Shown piece after piece: positions 35,799-47,664 of a DNA stretch of 64,000 nucleotides. A program made the position numbers and the translations under genes. This stretch comes from Icerya purchasi (lineage: Eukaryota > Arthropoda > Insecta > Hemiptera > Monophlebidae): NCBI GenBank assembly GCA_039619475.1, contig CM077115.1, positions 61,758,864 to 61,822,863 of the forward strand, in the 5' to 3' direction. Position 1 is the stretch's first letter. Each line of letters starts with the position of its first letter. The notes under the pieces are model-generated. The model worked only from the letters and a program-made list of their open reading frames with translations. It searched no databases and was not told the origin of the DNA.

Positions 35799-35883
35799 TA
35801 TCCCTTCCATTCCCCGGGCGCGTATTTTGAGCAGCCGGCGCCTGTACCTTCTAATGTAATAATAATAATAATAATAATAATAA

Positions 35884-36345
35884 GGTTTATTATGAAAATT
35901 GAATAAAAATGCACTAAAAAGTTAAAGAATAATTACTCCCGATAAGAAAATATATTTCACAGAATAATATAATTTAGAGGATGATATTATGGTAATTTTT
36001 ATACAACATCAATACGTTAATTAGAGTCGGCATCAATTTCATATTACAATAATTAAAAACAATTTAATGAACATTTATTGCAATTTTTAATTATTATTTT
36101 AATATGAATTTGATGCCGACTCTAATAAATATTAACGATGTATAAGAATTATGATAATATCACATTAAGATGTATCACTTTGAAATATATTTTTTATCGA
36201 ATAAAGAGTTACTGTTAAGTTATATCTCACTCGAAATAAACTTTCTTATCGGGTGTAATTATTTTTTACTTTTTAGTGCATTTTTATTAAATTTCTATAA
36301 TAAATCTTCAAGTGTATCTTTTTTAAAAACCATTTTTTTTAAAAT
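35884..36345. mobile_element. Foldback element, copy 2 (left arm cut by the I-like element)
   Basis: Starts with GTTTATTATGAAAATTGAATA, matching copy 1 from within its left arm. It continues through the central GATGCCGACTC and an inverted right arm ending near AATCTTCAAGTGTAT. Confidence 0.65.
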
Positions 36346-36391
36346 TAATTTTGTACTATTAACAAATCTTGAGGGGATGCCTGTCAAGAGA

Positions 36392-36868
36392 TTATTGATC
36401 AAGTGCTACAAGTCGAGAAATCATCAGTAGGAAGAGAAGCTGGATTTCAATACAATTAGAAACTGAGGAAAGGAAGGAGACAATTATAGAAACCATAGGA
36501 GGTGCAGGGAGGGAAAGAATGAAAGAAGCGCTGTAGGGGGTAGGAAGAGTCAGGCTCAAGAGCTGAAAGTGAAAGCACGAGCGCTCGGCGGAAAGAGCGG
36601 AACATTCGAAAGAAAATATTATATTGGCAGCACTAACTAAACTACAATCATCTAGGTGCAAAGGACAAAATAGAGAAGAAATCGGAGAAAAACGAAAAAG
36701 ACAGGAAATTATGATTAAAGCGAAGACGACAGAAATTAAAGAATGGCGGTGATACGAAAAGTCATGGTACCATGGTCGAGCCGAAAGACTGAGGATTTGA
36801 AAAAAGGAAAGGATAAATAAATTGCCAGTGTGAGATAAATGAAACATTTTTTTTTTTTTAAATTTCAT
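36392..36868 (-). pseudogene. Retroelement C-terminal tail relic, relative of 379-853
   Basis: The minus frame shares a repeated pattern with the insert at 457-861: CPLH, SAAN, CSALSAER and TLPTPYSASFILSLP against TPYCASYVLSLP. Taken as the zinc-tail end of the same retroelement family. Confidence 0.5.
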
Positions 36869-36973
36869 TGGATTTTGCTAAGAAAAATAACAGCCTATAA
36901 ATACTGAAGTCAACTTTGGTACTCCTGATAAATAATTTTCGGAAACAACTGTGTTTTTAAAAAGATATTTATT

Positions 36974-37048
36974 CGCTTAACGTTTCGACCAGCTTACACT
37001 GGCCATCATCAGAAGCAAACTCCTGTTTGCCGATAGGAATGCTAAGCG
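36974..37048 (-). ncRNA. Hammerhead-ribozyme-like motif
   Basis: The minus strand has CTGATGA (37006-37012), a 6-bp stem II (GGCCAG/CTGGTC, one G-U), then GAAA (36983-36986), then GTTAAGCG pairing with CGCTTAGC upstream (37041-37048, one G-U). Stem I is a GCAAAC/GTTTGC hairpin. The junction side of stem I is unpaired (7 and 2 nt), and the base pair next to A15.1-U16.1 is mismatched, so activity is doubtful. Penelope-like elements are known to carry such ribozymes. Related but more decayed sequences occur at 49890-49935 and 52035-52085. Confidence 0.5.
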
Positions 37049-37635
37049 GTTTCTATGAAATTTGTGAAATTTTTTATCTGAAAATTAATTAGTCTCTTAA
37101 AAAAGCATATTATTCCTCTTTTAATTTATATACGGCTGTAAAACTGGGGGCGCGTTATACTCGTAATTAAGGTTCAATCGAAATATAAATTCAAGCAAAA
37201 GAATGATAAATAAAAGTACGACTACTCGCACTATACACAACAATGCCGAGAGAAGGACATTACACTGTACAAATTAAGAGTATTGTAGTTAGCCAACTAA
37301 CGTAGCTAATTAGGCGTGGTGTTTCGCTTGCTTAGAATATCCCGCTGCCGCACATTGAAACTTCTAAACACTTACACTGTAGATTAATGTCCGTGATTGA
37401 CACGCCACGGATCAGACAATTGTCACGATAATGAATATTTAATATACAAACACATCGTAATTTAGAGATAAAAAGATATCGTGTTTTTGTCTTTTGTTAA
37501 TTAAATACCGCTTCAATGAAATCAATCGGTAATTATTTAAATAAAAATTAATTACAGTTATTGAAGAGCAACTTAATGAGATTTTAAAAGCTTATACTCG
37601 TAATTGATAAAATATTATTCGAGGTAAATTTAAAT

Positions 37636-37850
37636 TTCTTTTTTCTTTCCTTGGACATGCCAGCTAAGGACCTACACCCAGAACCAACAAGAAAGAAAAG
37701 AGCCGTCAGTTAAATTTTGAGACGGTCAGATATAGGACAGTATAAAGGAGCCAATGGATGAAATTATGGATGGCGAGGGGAAGGACAAAATATATATATA
37801 AGATGCACAATAAGGAGTAGGGAGTTTGAGTTTCAGTAAAGAAGAAATAT
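37636..37850 (-). mobile_element. 3' tail of a truncated retroposon, same family as 379-853
   Basis: A T-rich start then GGACCTACACCCAGAACCAA matches GGAGACCTTTACCCAGAAACG of the copy at 391-430. Both continue with a GATGG.GAGGGGAAG / GTGGAGAGGGAAGAG block. Confidence 0.5.
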
Positions 37851-38570
37851 AAATATTCAACAGCGTTCTTTTCGATAATTCGAAAATGTTTATCTAATCT
37901 CTTTGTATGAGTTCTTTTTACCTGTATTACACTAAAATAAAATTCCTTTTTACAATTTCTATTTTCTCGTTTTCTATAATCTATCCTCTTCTTAGCTTGA
38001 AACTGTCAAGTTGGCAACAATGAAATTTGTGTAAAATATTATATTATTGGCAAAATCGCTCTAGCTTCTGAAAAATTAGCCGAACGACCAGAACGTTTAG
38101 ATTGCCTTTACCAGAACACTTGAATTTTTAAAATTTGAAAGTAGCCCACCTATTCGATTTCTTTTCTGCTGCTTCAATTCCAAATTTCAATGAACACAAA
38201 CTCCGTTCAATTTTTTTATGATTTTTCTACACACTTCTTAACTCGTAATATTAATCAGTGAATTGCGATCTATTTTACAAAAATCTTCTAGCCTCACGCA
38301 ACTATTCAACAATGTATTTATTTTGTTTTCAAAAATTATTATTCTATCGAAACAGGTTCTTTACCGTTTTTAGAAAAATTTCTATTTCTTGAAACTCCTT
38401 CATTTCTATTTTCCGAAAAAAATCCAAGTCCTTCGCGCTATTTCTTCGGCATTCCGTTTTAAGAAAATTATTTGAGGTTATTCCGATACGCCATTTAACA
38501 CTCCTTGCAACATGTTCGCCTTTTTCCCTGACATTAGTCTTCTTGTGATCTTACTGCATATGTATAAATA
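37851..38570. other. Intergenic interval, no gene seen
   Basis: AT-rich unique-looking sequence without recognisable coding segments. Confidence 0.4.
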
Positions 38571-40621
38571 GGGTGTACCCCGGTTTTGCGAGACAAATTC
38601 TTTATTTTGACACGATCGATGACTTTAAATGACGAAAATGATTTTACAAGCGCGAAGTAAACTTTTCTCTGGCAACAACGCAACTTACCGCTATACTGAA
38701 TTGTAGATGAAATAAGAAACTGGCGAGAGCAATTTTAGGAAATGATTATTCGGATTATATAGCAAACCGAAAGGAATTCGGGTTTCACTGAACACGTGAC
38801 ATACCACACATAAACATAATATTTTCACATACTGATGATATTCACTTATCTGACTCGGAGCAAAATGATTATTGCTTCGTAAATACGCGTATAATTTTTG
38901 TAAATTCACGGCAAAACCTCACGACACCAAAATAAAGATCTATTCATTCCATTTAGTTTCACTTATGCGTTTATAGCACCTTTGTATGCTGTTAATTTTA
39001 TTGGTTTTACTATATAAGATTAATTAAATAAATTAAATGAATTTAAATATTATTTTAAGCATTAGAGGGAATATAAATTTAGTACACAGTAATTACAAAT
39101 TAAAAAATCGTGATAATAGAAATAACGTAACAGAGTTAAGTATTGGGCATGTGTACTGCGAGCAAATTTTGTTCCGGGTTGTAGAAACAAACGGAGAGGC
39201 AACCCCAAAATATTTTTTTGTTTTTGTTATTCATTTCATTTCCAATATTTTATAATTAGTATATTAGTGTGCATGGTAGCATTAATTTTGCTCGTTTCAT
39301 TATTAGTTTAGTTTTTTATTAATTTCCTTTTTTTAATTATTTCTTTTCTACTCGTATTATATCATTTTTTTCATTTTGTCTCGCTTTAATTATTCATTCT
39401 GTTTCTTTTCTACCGCCTTCATGATTTGAGCTACTTCTGTGTTACTTTACTGAAATATTCTATTTGTTGTATTTTATTAATTATTTTTTTCCGCTCACGG
39501 CACAAATAGGTTCGTTAAGAACATGCACAAAAAAAAACAAGCGCTTAACATTAACTTTTTGTACTTGGCATCGAATTCAAATTGCAACAATAATTTATTA
39601 ATGAATACATATAATAGTAGTATAATCACTCATTTTCTGTAAACTGAGTGTAATGAACATTTACTGCTATATAAGTTGATTTGTTGTCGGTTCCAGAAAG
39701 TTAATGTTGTTGAAGAATAATCATAAGAGATTATTAACTCTATATTACTACGCTGAAATATATTACCTTTTATCTACTTAATTTTTACTTTTAGTGCAAT
39801 TTTCCTTTTTTATCTTTTATAACGAACTCTGAGATCGGCATCACTTTTTTACCGATGGTACACTTCTGCATAGACAAAAATAATCATTAAAATCAGTCCG
39901 CATAGTTATACGCAACCAAATATAAAAAAAATAAGTAAATAAAAAAAAAAAACGACGAACATATAACCTTTGTTTATGAAGTGTCGGTAATAAGAACCAA
40001 TATTACACTAAAATTTCTTTATAATAAGATTAATAATTAAAATAAAGCTAATTATAATATGTTATAAATAAAAACATAAACGGAATAGAGCTATTTTTTC
40101 ATGAATATCGTAGTTTGGCAGTCTTTTGCTAGGTAAAATGAGCAGCTGTATGTTAACGAAAAAGGACTTGCATACTTTTTCGCGGTTGAAACCGTTTGAG
40201 ATATCGGAGCAATTCAAATATGACACCCATTTTAGGCTGCAATTTATAATCTACGTAAATTTCATTAAAATCTGTTGAGCCTTAACTAAAATCATTTTCG
40301 AGAAAAGCGGAGACTAAAATATTCTTGCGTATATGAGTATATTTATGTCCTAAAATTTGTCGCGATCAAAATGCTTGCAAAACACATTAATAGTAACGAA
40401 AGAGCTAGTAAAAAAAAGCTTATGTGCACGTATATTATTTATAAATGAGACCGAATTGTAAAACCGTGAAAATCATTGCCGAAGCGAAATGTCGATCGTT
40501 CTGTTTTTAAAACGCATCTAGCTCGGTTACCGATGTGAACATTTCATTTTAGTTGTATCACAAAACCGTCGTTTTGTCGGCTGTCAAAAATTACCTTTGT
40601 CTCGCAAAACCGGACCGCCGG
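38571..40621. mobile_element. TIR-flanked DNA element of about 2 kb, no transposase seen
   Basis: CCGGTTTTGCGAGACAAA at 38579 onward is mirrored by TTTGTCTCGCAAAACCGG at 40596-40613, with weaker pairing beyond on both sides. TA lies outside both ends (38569-38570, 40622-40623), compatible with a Tc1/mariner-type target but not proof. The interior has no transposase and holds foldback copy 3. Confidence 0.5.
39560..39860. mobile_element. Foldback element, copy 3
   Basis: Begins near TTGGCATCGAATTC and ends near GAGATCGGCATCAC. Shares internal words with copies 1 and 2 (AAAGTTAATGTTG, GCTGAAATATATTA, TTTTAGTGCAATTTT). Confidence 0.55.
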
Positions 40622-41326
40622 TATACATATATATACATGCGTATGTGTGTTTGTATTCAATGTTTCATTAACATACAGCATACTTAGGATACTTCCTTTG
40701 CTTTCAAAAATGGCCATTTTGCAAAGTTTTGAAATAAGATGACGGTAATTTCGGGTACCGAGACTAATTAAACCAAGATGCAAAGAAATTTAAAAGAAAA
40801 CGTTATTAAATATTTGACTATATAAAACCCTAAATGGTATATAATCGGTGTCCTTTGGATAATTTTTGAAATAAGTAGATTTGAGGTTAAAATCATTAAC
40901 CAATATACGGCTTCCAGTGGCGTAGCGTAAATTTCAGAAGTGAGAGAAATTTAATAAATTATGGAAGAGAATATTTCCACATACCTTTTGATTTTGTAAT
41001 CGGATTTTCTAAACCAAACGTTGGTTTATCATTTAGAATAATACTCATTTTTTCTTGAAAACTTAATGAACTAAAAACTAATTGGTGGAAGCTTTTGAAT
41101 AATACTGTAGCCCCAATTTCAAAAGTGTTTTTGCGTTTTAACAGACTGGAACATTAGCAGTTGCGACGACGGAAATAAGATAACCGACTGTCGGTATAGC
41201 TGCTACCGTAGAGTGATATTAAGGACTGAAAAGGGCTACTATCGATCATCGCTTCCAGTTCCGCTGTTAGTAAGTGACAGCAGATAAAAAACGATCCAAA
41301 GAAAATGTAAATACGGAACTATCATA

Positions 41327-42630
41327 CACAGTGCGTCCGAAAAGTTCCGGGACTAATGCGATTAAAAATCGAAAAATAACGATAAACAATTTTATTTCCT
41401 AAAGCACTCTACATAGTCTCCATGCAACATAATACACTGCTGAGCTCATTCCTGGAGCGCCTGGAAGCTCCTGGAGAAGGCGTTGCTTTCGATGCTGTTC
41501 AATTCGCGTGTCACTGCTTCTTAGATGGCTGGAATATTGCCAAATCGGGTTCTTTTCAAGGCGGTTTTAAGCTCGGGGAACAGATAATAGTCACACAGAC
41601 TCAGGTCTGGAGAATAGGGGGGACGATGCAACACGGCGACCTATTTTTTTTTGCCAGAAACTGAGTGACAACTTCTGCCGTGTGAGCTGGCGCATTGTCG
41701 TGCAGAAGGAAAAAATCTTTTGGTTCCCACAGCTAGGGCCGTACGCGTCGGATTCGTTTGCAAAGTCGATCCATAACTCCTAGATAGTAGGCTCCATTCA
41801 TCGTAGCACCTGGAAGCAAAAATTCTTTGTGTATGATGCCTTGAGAATCGTAGAAAGCGAACAACATTGTCTTGGTTTTCGATTTCACGAGGCGAACTTT
41901 GGTTGGCCGCGGCGAACCTTCGCTCAACCAGGCACTCGACTGACGTTTCATGGTCGGGTCATACTGAAACACCCATGTTTCATCATCAGCGATGATTTTA
42001 TTGAGCACAGAAGTGTTTTATTGAACCATTTCAACAAGATTACGGCATGAATTAGTGCGCTGTTCTTTCTGCTCAAGCGTCAGAGAATGAGGAACAAACC
42101 TCGCACACAGCTCGTGCTTGCCCAAAGCGTTTCGAATGAGTTTGTGGACGACCGTTTAGCAATATTCAACTCGTCAGCTATCATACGGCATGGTAGGTGA
42201 CGGTTATCGGCGAGTAAGGCCCGAATTCGATTGACGTTTTCACTGCTTGAGCTCGTTTCACCCTTGGATCGTCTTTCAGAGACTGCCGGCCATCTTTAAA
42301 ACGCATAAACCACTCGAACACCTTCGAACGTGATAAACAATCATCACCATACACTCGTTTCATATCGGCGAATGTTTCGGTAGCGGTTTTACCAAGATTG
42401 AAATAAAATTTAATAACCGCTCTTTGCTCCATTTCGAAAACAGTGATAACAGATTTTGAACACGATTACGCGGAACCGCTTCTCACCAAGAAAAAATCGC
42501 ACTACTAGCCAATAAAAAATCATGTGCGGTGTCGAAGCATAGTACTACGTTACGTAAATAGTTTCGAACAGATAGCGCTAGTAGTTTCTCTGGGAAAAAA
42601 CCAATCCCGGAACTATTCGGACGTACTGTG
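41327..42630 (-). mobile_element. mariner element, 1.3 kb, complete ends
   Basis: TIRs: CACAGTGCGTCCGAAAAGTT on the left and, reverse-complemented, CACAGTACGTCCGAATAGTT on the right. TA dinucleotides flank both ends (41325-41326, 42631-42632). The length of 1304 bp is normal for mariner. The transposase gene is on the minus strand. Confidence 0.93.
41420..42432 (-). pseudogene. mariner transposase, frameshifted
   Basis: Starts MEQRAVIKFYFNLGKT with the paired helix-turn-helix region (SRSKVFEWFMRFKDGR). The catalytic half keeps IIADDETWVFQYDP (first Asp) and LLHDNAPAH (second Asp). The third-Asp block SPDLSLCDYYLFPELK is readable only after a frame change near 41640. D-to-D spacing fits the DD34D mariner type. 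Disruptions after residue about 60, around 42010 and 41640 inactivate it. Confidence 0.9.
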
Positions 42631-43120
42631 TATGCTCGTACTCATACTGACGTGCATAAAAATCGCGTTGTTGATCGGTGTACGTGACCGGAAAGAGCGA
42701 TTTGACTCAGCGCTTCCAGGCTGAACATGTCCGCGCATTTTTTCTTCACTCCCGATACACGTTACTCTGGAATCGCACGGATCAAAATTCGCGTAAATTA
42801 CACGATCTCGAAGCAACACAGCCTGGCGCTTCCAAATTGAATATGCGTGCGCAACCTTCTTCTATCATTGGTACGCAGCAGATCGTTGTTCAGAGATAAC
42901 TCTAGGCAGTAGTAAACGTGGAATTATTTCTGTCACTCACTCTTGAAGATGCTCCTTTTGATCTAATGCTCTTTTTTTTTCTGGTAATTTTTAATTTTGA
43001 CACTTAAATTCAGCAAGTTAATTCATTTTCTTTCTGAGCTTATATTTTTTAGCAAATACTAAAAAACAATTTCGTACTAATTTGTTCGCGGAAGCGACGC
43101 TTCCTTCCATTACGCCCCTG

Positions 43121-44773
43121 ACGACTTCGATAATGGATGACCTGCAAATGTCATTATTAAAACAGGTAATTTTCATCATTAGCGGGGTTAGGGATGGATG
43201 AATTAAAGAAATGAAAAAAAAAATTAACATGATTAGTTGGCTCATCTCCATTATTATTAATCTTAATTTTTCCACTCCGTTAAAGAACGCTACCAGCAAC
43301 GTTTTCTATAATGTTCCCGCAGGTTTTTACTCGAATGTTACCCCCCTATTTTTAACAATATATGTTTGATTCATTTTTGTCATGCTTTTGCAATAACTTA
43401 CCACAGTGTAAGAGATCAATTCAAATTTGTAAGTTTTTAGCATATTCAGTATTTCCATTGAAGAATTTTTTTTTATACATATCAATAAATTGCTTAACGA
43501 TGAGGATTTCCGTGACTGGACATTGGTGACTTTGCTGATTACTTAGAAAAGTTAAAAATACATTTCTAAAAAAATTAATTACCATTTATCTTTTGTAAAA
43601 CTGGATCCGAGAATAAAATAGATAAACTTACTCGATGATAATTTCCAAATGCCGTCATTTTAATATCGGTTTGAATTCGCACATTAAATATGTTTCTGCT
43701 GCCAACTTACCCTTCAGACATTTTTAAATTCGGTAAGATTTCTGTTTATTTGAATATTATCGAAAATTTTCAGGAATATTTATTTCTACATTTCTTCGCA
43801 AACACGATAAAGATACGCTTTTCTTATGTCGAAATATTATTAAAAATTTTATTTTAATATTAAAAATCAGTATATGGCGTTATACTTTCCAGTATTTCGG
43901 ATAATAGTGCTCACAAACTCTCTCGAGTTTCTTCATCGTTGCAATAACAAAATTAAAATCGTAAAACATAATAAACATTTGTTTCTATAATTATCATATT
44001 ATAAAAAATCGCAGTCGCTCAGATAACTTGTTACGTATTTCAACGACCTTTAAAGCGTTGTATCTTTAAATTTTAACATCAAATAATGTATATTGTGAAT
44101 CTTAACTTCACAATCTCCGACACCCTGGCAAGGTATGGGCCTTGCTTTACTTTACTTTAATGAAAAGCCGTAAATTACGATCTAGCAATGCTACGGAAGC
44201 CAATAATTAGAGAGCCTTTAGTATAATATTTTCTATTTAAGGGAAAATGTTAATCAATGCTTTCGCTTGCCTAGCGCTGAAGTGTAAGTAAGGAAAATAA
44301 ACTTTATTCCCGTGTTATCATTATAACGAAAAAAAGTCGTACAATTTTTAGGATAATACTTAATTTCTCCTCCACTTTCTGTGTATTTTACATAAAAAAA
44401 TCGCACGGGCATATTAAAAATAGCGATATGCATATCAGTGCTAACTTGTAATTTCATGTTTACCGATAAGGCGAAATTTATCGACCTGATAATCTGTTAC
44501 ATTTGTAATTTTAAAAAATCTGTAAATTTTAGATACGATTTTTAATTTATGATCGGGTACATTTTCTACCATTCAATGTCTGTAATATTTTAGTCTCATA
44601 ATAATCTAAATCCTTCAAAAAGTAAAAATCCGCTATACTATTTTGTTTTTATCAATGAAACAATATTTGAGGTATAATTTGTTTGCGAATTACAACTAAA
44701 TAAAATTAATATGTATCGAGCAAAATATCTATCTATCTCTCTCTCTCTCTATATATATATATATGTATATGTA
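43121..44773. other. Intergenic AT-rich interval
   Basis: No recognised coding or RNA feature. Short minus frames (43018-43299, 44254-44457) have no domain. Confidence 0.4.
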
Positions 44774-45133
44774 CACGGTGGCCACTCAAATATAATTTTT
44801 AAAATTCCCGGTTTTCCGGGTTCAAATCCTCCGGATTTCCTGATTACTAGAATTGTACAGAAAGAAGAGTGGAATTTTTTTGTTACTATTGATAATATTT
44901 GACCGTCACATCATATTTTACATATATAATACAGAACTTCGTAATTTATTCTCGAGTGTGAAGTATAGTAAAAAATGCATTCATTTTTTGCTTCAAATGA
45001 TTTTCTCTTATTAAAAATATCGTTTTTGGCTATTTATACTTTTTTCTCAGTTTTACAACAAAATTACCGGGTTTTTTCCGATTTGTAAAATTCCCAGCTT
45101 ATTCCTAGTTTTCCCGGTTGGGTGGCCACCCTG
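44774..45133. mobile_element. 360-bp hAT-type MITE
   Basis: Ends CACGGTGGCCACTCAAAT and (reverse complement of the right end) CAGGGTGGCCACCCAACC. The flanking 8-mers are TATATGTA (44766-44773) and TATATGTG (45134-45141). The interior contains inverted CCCGGTTTTCC / TTTTCCCGG blocks and no ORF of substance. Confidence 0.78.
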
Positions 45134-45813
45134 TATATGTGACTAAATTCATTGCATAAGAAATAAACCTATTTACGGAATTTATAATAGAATAAAAACA
45201 AACTTAATTTACTACAAGGCTAAGCGCATCTGCTGTATTTCGTATTTACACAATAATTCCTAGTACTTACTCTTGTGTAATAAATTACTTTGAAGCCGTT
45301 ACTGTAATAATTTGTGTAAAAAACATATGTCGGAAAGGAGAGGAGTATGGCTTATATTCTAGTTCAGATAGTTGCACAAAAGTAATTCTTTTCTTCTTCT
45401 TGAAGTAAAAAATTTATTAGCGGATCGAGGCAAAACATTTTTAATTGTAATCAATCGTTTTCATCTAATTATCTTATTTATTTTAATTTTAACTAAAGAA
45501 ATTTCTGTTCATTTTTTTTTTTTTTTTTGTTCATGCAAACCGGAATTCCTTCATGTCTGATGCTTATTTATCAAAAAATTAAACCTGACCTGACAACCGC
45601 CTAACGTAAAAAGAATAACACAACTCCAGTGGCGGCTCGTTCATTTGTTCACATTCGCACGTGAACACCCTGGATTCAACTTTAAAAAAGTAGAATCCAA
45701 TATTTTTATTTATATATATTATTTATATATCACTATTAGTAAAATTAATGTTAAAAATAAATTGATTTTACATTTTTAAAAAGTAATTAAGTTTTGTCCG
45801 GAATTCTTTTAGT

Positions 45814-46002
45814 GTGAAGGCTACTTGTAGCACGTGCGATCGAAAACCGTGTAAGTACAATGTAGTAGTGTGTCAGAAAGATAAAAATGATGTTGTGTTA
45901 GTGCATGTGTTACATAAGCTTGATGGAGCACACTCGAAGTGTGAACCAAACGATAGGCGTTGTTATTGCAAGATTATATTTTGTAGGTGGGCAGTACTTT
46001 AA
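45814..46002 (+). CDS. Cys-rich open frame inside the hAT element, unrecognised
   Basis: A 62-codon frame with TCSTCDRKPCKYN, then CEPNDRRCYC. The cysteines suggest metal binding, but the pattern matches no hAT zinc finger I know. It may be a captured or unrelated fragment. Confidence 0.2.
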   Translation: MKATCSTCDRKPCKYNVVVCQKDKNDVVLVHVLHKLDGAHSKCEPNDRRCYCKIIFCRWAVL

Positions 46003-47169
46003 TGAAGTGAATTTGATTATAAACAGAATTAATCGATAAATTTTCATAAAACGATTATATGTTTACATTTTGTTTTGCTGTTTATAACCATATTTGAATT
46101 TGGAAGGAAATAAAGTTTGATTGGAGCATATTTATGTGCTTATTTTTACTTTTATTTTATAAGAAAAGTGTATAATTGCATCTATATTATATCGATTGTG
46201 TTATTGTGTTCCATATATATACAAGTTAGTACAATATTGTACATTTAAAAACAGTTATGTGTTTAAAATTACCGTGATTCTATTTGCCAACATTATAATT
46301 TCCAAATATTGAAATACAGTAAAAATTGGTTATAACACCATACCAATTAGCTTTTAGCTTTGAAAGATTTATGCAGATGAATTTAACAAAAACATCACCC
46401 TTAATCTTTTTCAATGAAGAAATGAAATTTATATAAACAGAACAGATACACCGTTATTTTTTGTTCTGTTTATTTTGTTAGTGTCAACATGTAAAATACT
46501 TATTATAAATATAACATTGATGAATACCTGTGGTAAGACCATTGCAAAAAATATTAGAAAAAGATTACTATACTTATTTTATTATAATAAAAAATCGAAA
46601 AATTACAAATATCTTCAAAAGTAAGAAAATATCAAACCACTTCCGTTTTGGTACAGTTTTTTTTCTCTTACTCTTGCTTTATACTGATTTAAGTTTTTTT
46701 ATTATCATACTTTTATGTACAAAAAAAAAAAAATAAAGTGTGTTTGTGTTTTTGACTAAGAAATATGTGCAGTTATAATTATAAATAAATGATTGCTTAT
46801 TCAGCTTAATTTATGCCATAAAATATTTCGTGTCATTTTCGTAACGAACTGTTCATTAGTAGTAAATTTTGAACATTAAAAAATTATAATGCTTTATTTG
46901 ATATGGGATATAACGACCAGATTGAATTCAGCTTTTTGAACGTTTTTATAACTAATTTCTACTGTATCTTATAATTTGTCATTTTATTATACTCTTGTTG
47001 GTGAGACATGCATTATGTAAAACTGATACTGTTCAAAATGTTGGCTGAATATTTTAGCATAAAAATTTAATTGTTTTTCTTTTTAAGCAAATTCAAAATA
47101 ATTGTAATAATTGATAAATTAAAATAATGATAAAATATAAATATTACATAGACTTAAAAAACAATAACA

Positions 47170-47440
47170 ACCAACATTTTGCAAAATTTTAACTTTTGTT
47201 TGTTTTTAATGTACTTAAATAAAAATATGTAACAAGTTTTCACAGTTCATATTATTAAAATTAAAATTAAAATATTTGGTAGAAACCACATCACTTTTAA
47301 AAATACTAATAACGTTTTGAATATGTATACACAATCGATCATTGGGAACACAGTTTAGTTTTTAATGATGGACCGCATATATTCATTCGAATATTTTCAA
47401 TAGTGACGTAGTTTCTACCTAAATTGTAATTTTACTTAAG
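47170..47440. repeat. Head-to-head Penelope-like end fragments inside the hAT element
   Basis: A minus copy (about 47200-47335) and a plus copy (about 47345-47430) of the same end sequence meet, both running to GTAGTTTCTACC / GGTAGAAACC. They match the Penelope-like ends at 49800-49935 and 52035-52110. Confidence 0.6.
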
Positions 47441-47508
47441 GATAAAAAGTGCTAATTATATTCTTACTAAGTTTTTCTACACTAAAACGAATTAAAACAT
47501 TTTTATGT

Positions 47509-47664
47509 AGCACAATGTGTGAAGACAGGTTAAATGCTTTAGCTATGTTATCAATTGAAAAACAAATGTTCCACAATATTCTTAACTTTCATAAAACTGT
47601 TATAGATTTTTTTTCTTTAAAGAAAGATAGAAGAATAGATTTAGTTTACAAGACTATTAACTGA
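47509..47664 (+). pseudogene. hAT transposase C-terminal (dimerisation) remnant
   Basis: Reads MCEDRLNALAMLSIEKQMF followed by VIDFFSLKKDRRID and a stop. E-R-L-x-x-L-A-x-L-S-I-E is the usual start of the hAT C-terminal dimerisation motif. The upstream catalytic region is not recognisable. Confidence 0.7.

Larger units (their letters stand above)
30790..35883 (+). mobile_element. I-clade-like non-LTR retrotransposon with (TAA)n tail
   Basis: ORF1 with a CCHC knuckle, endonuclease, RT, RNase H and a zinc tail are in order, and the 3' end is a (TAA/AAT)n run at about 35856-35883 rather than poly(A). RNase H plus a TAA tail is characteristic of the I group. It sits in the left arm of a foldback element, which resumes right after the tail. 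The 5' end is approximate. Confidence 0.82.
40915..43120. mobile_element. hAT-like non-autonomous element carrying a mariner
   Basis: The left end CAGTGGCGTAGCG and right end CCATTACGCCCCTG form imperfect hAT-type TIRs. The flanking 8-mers are ACGGCTTC (40907-40914) and ACGACTTC (43121-43128), 7 of 8 identical, as expected for an 8-bp hAT duplication. Without the inserted mariner the element is about 900 bp and has no transposase. Confidence 0.72.
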
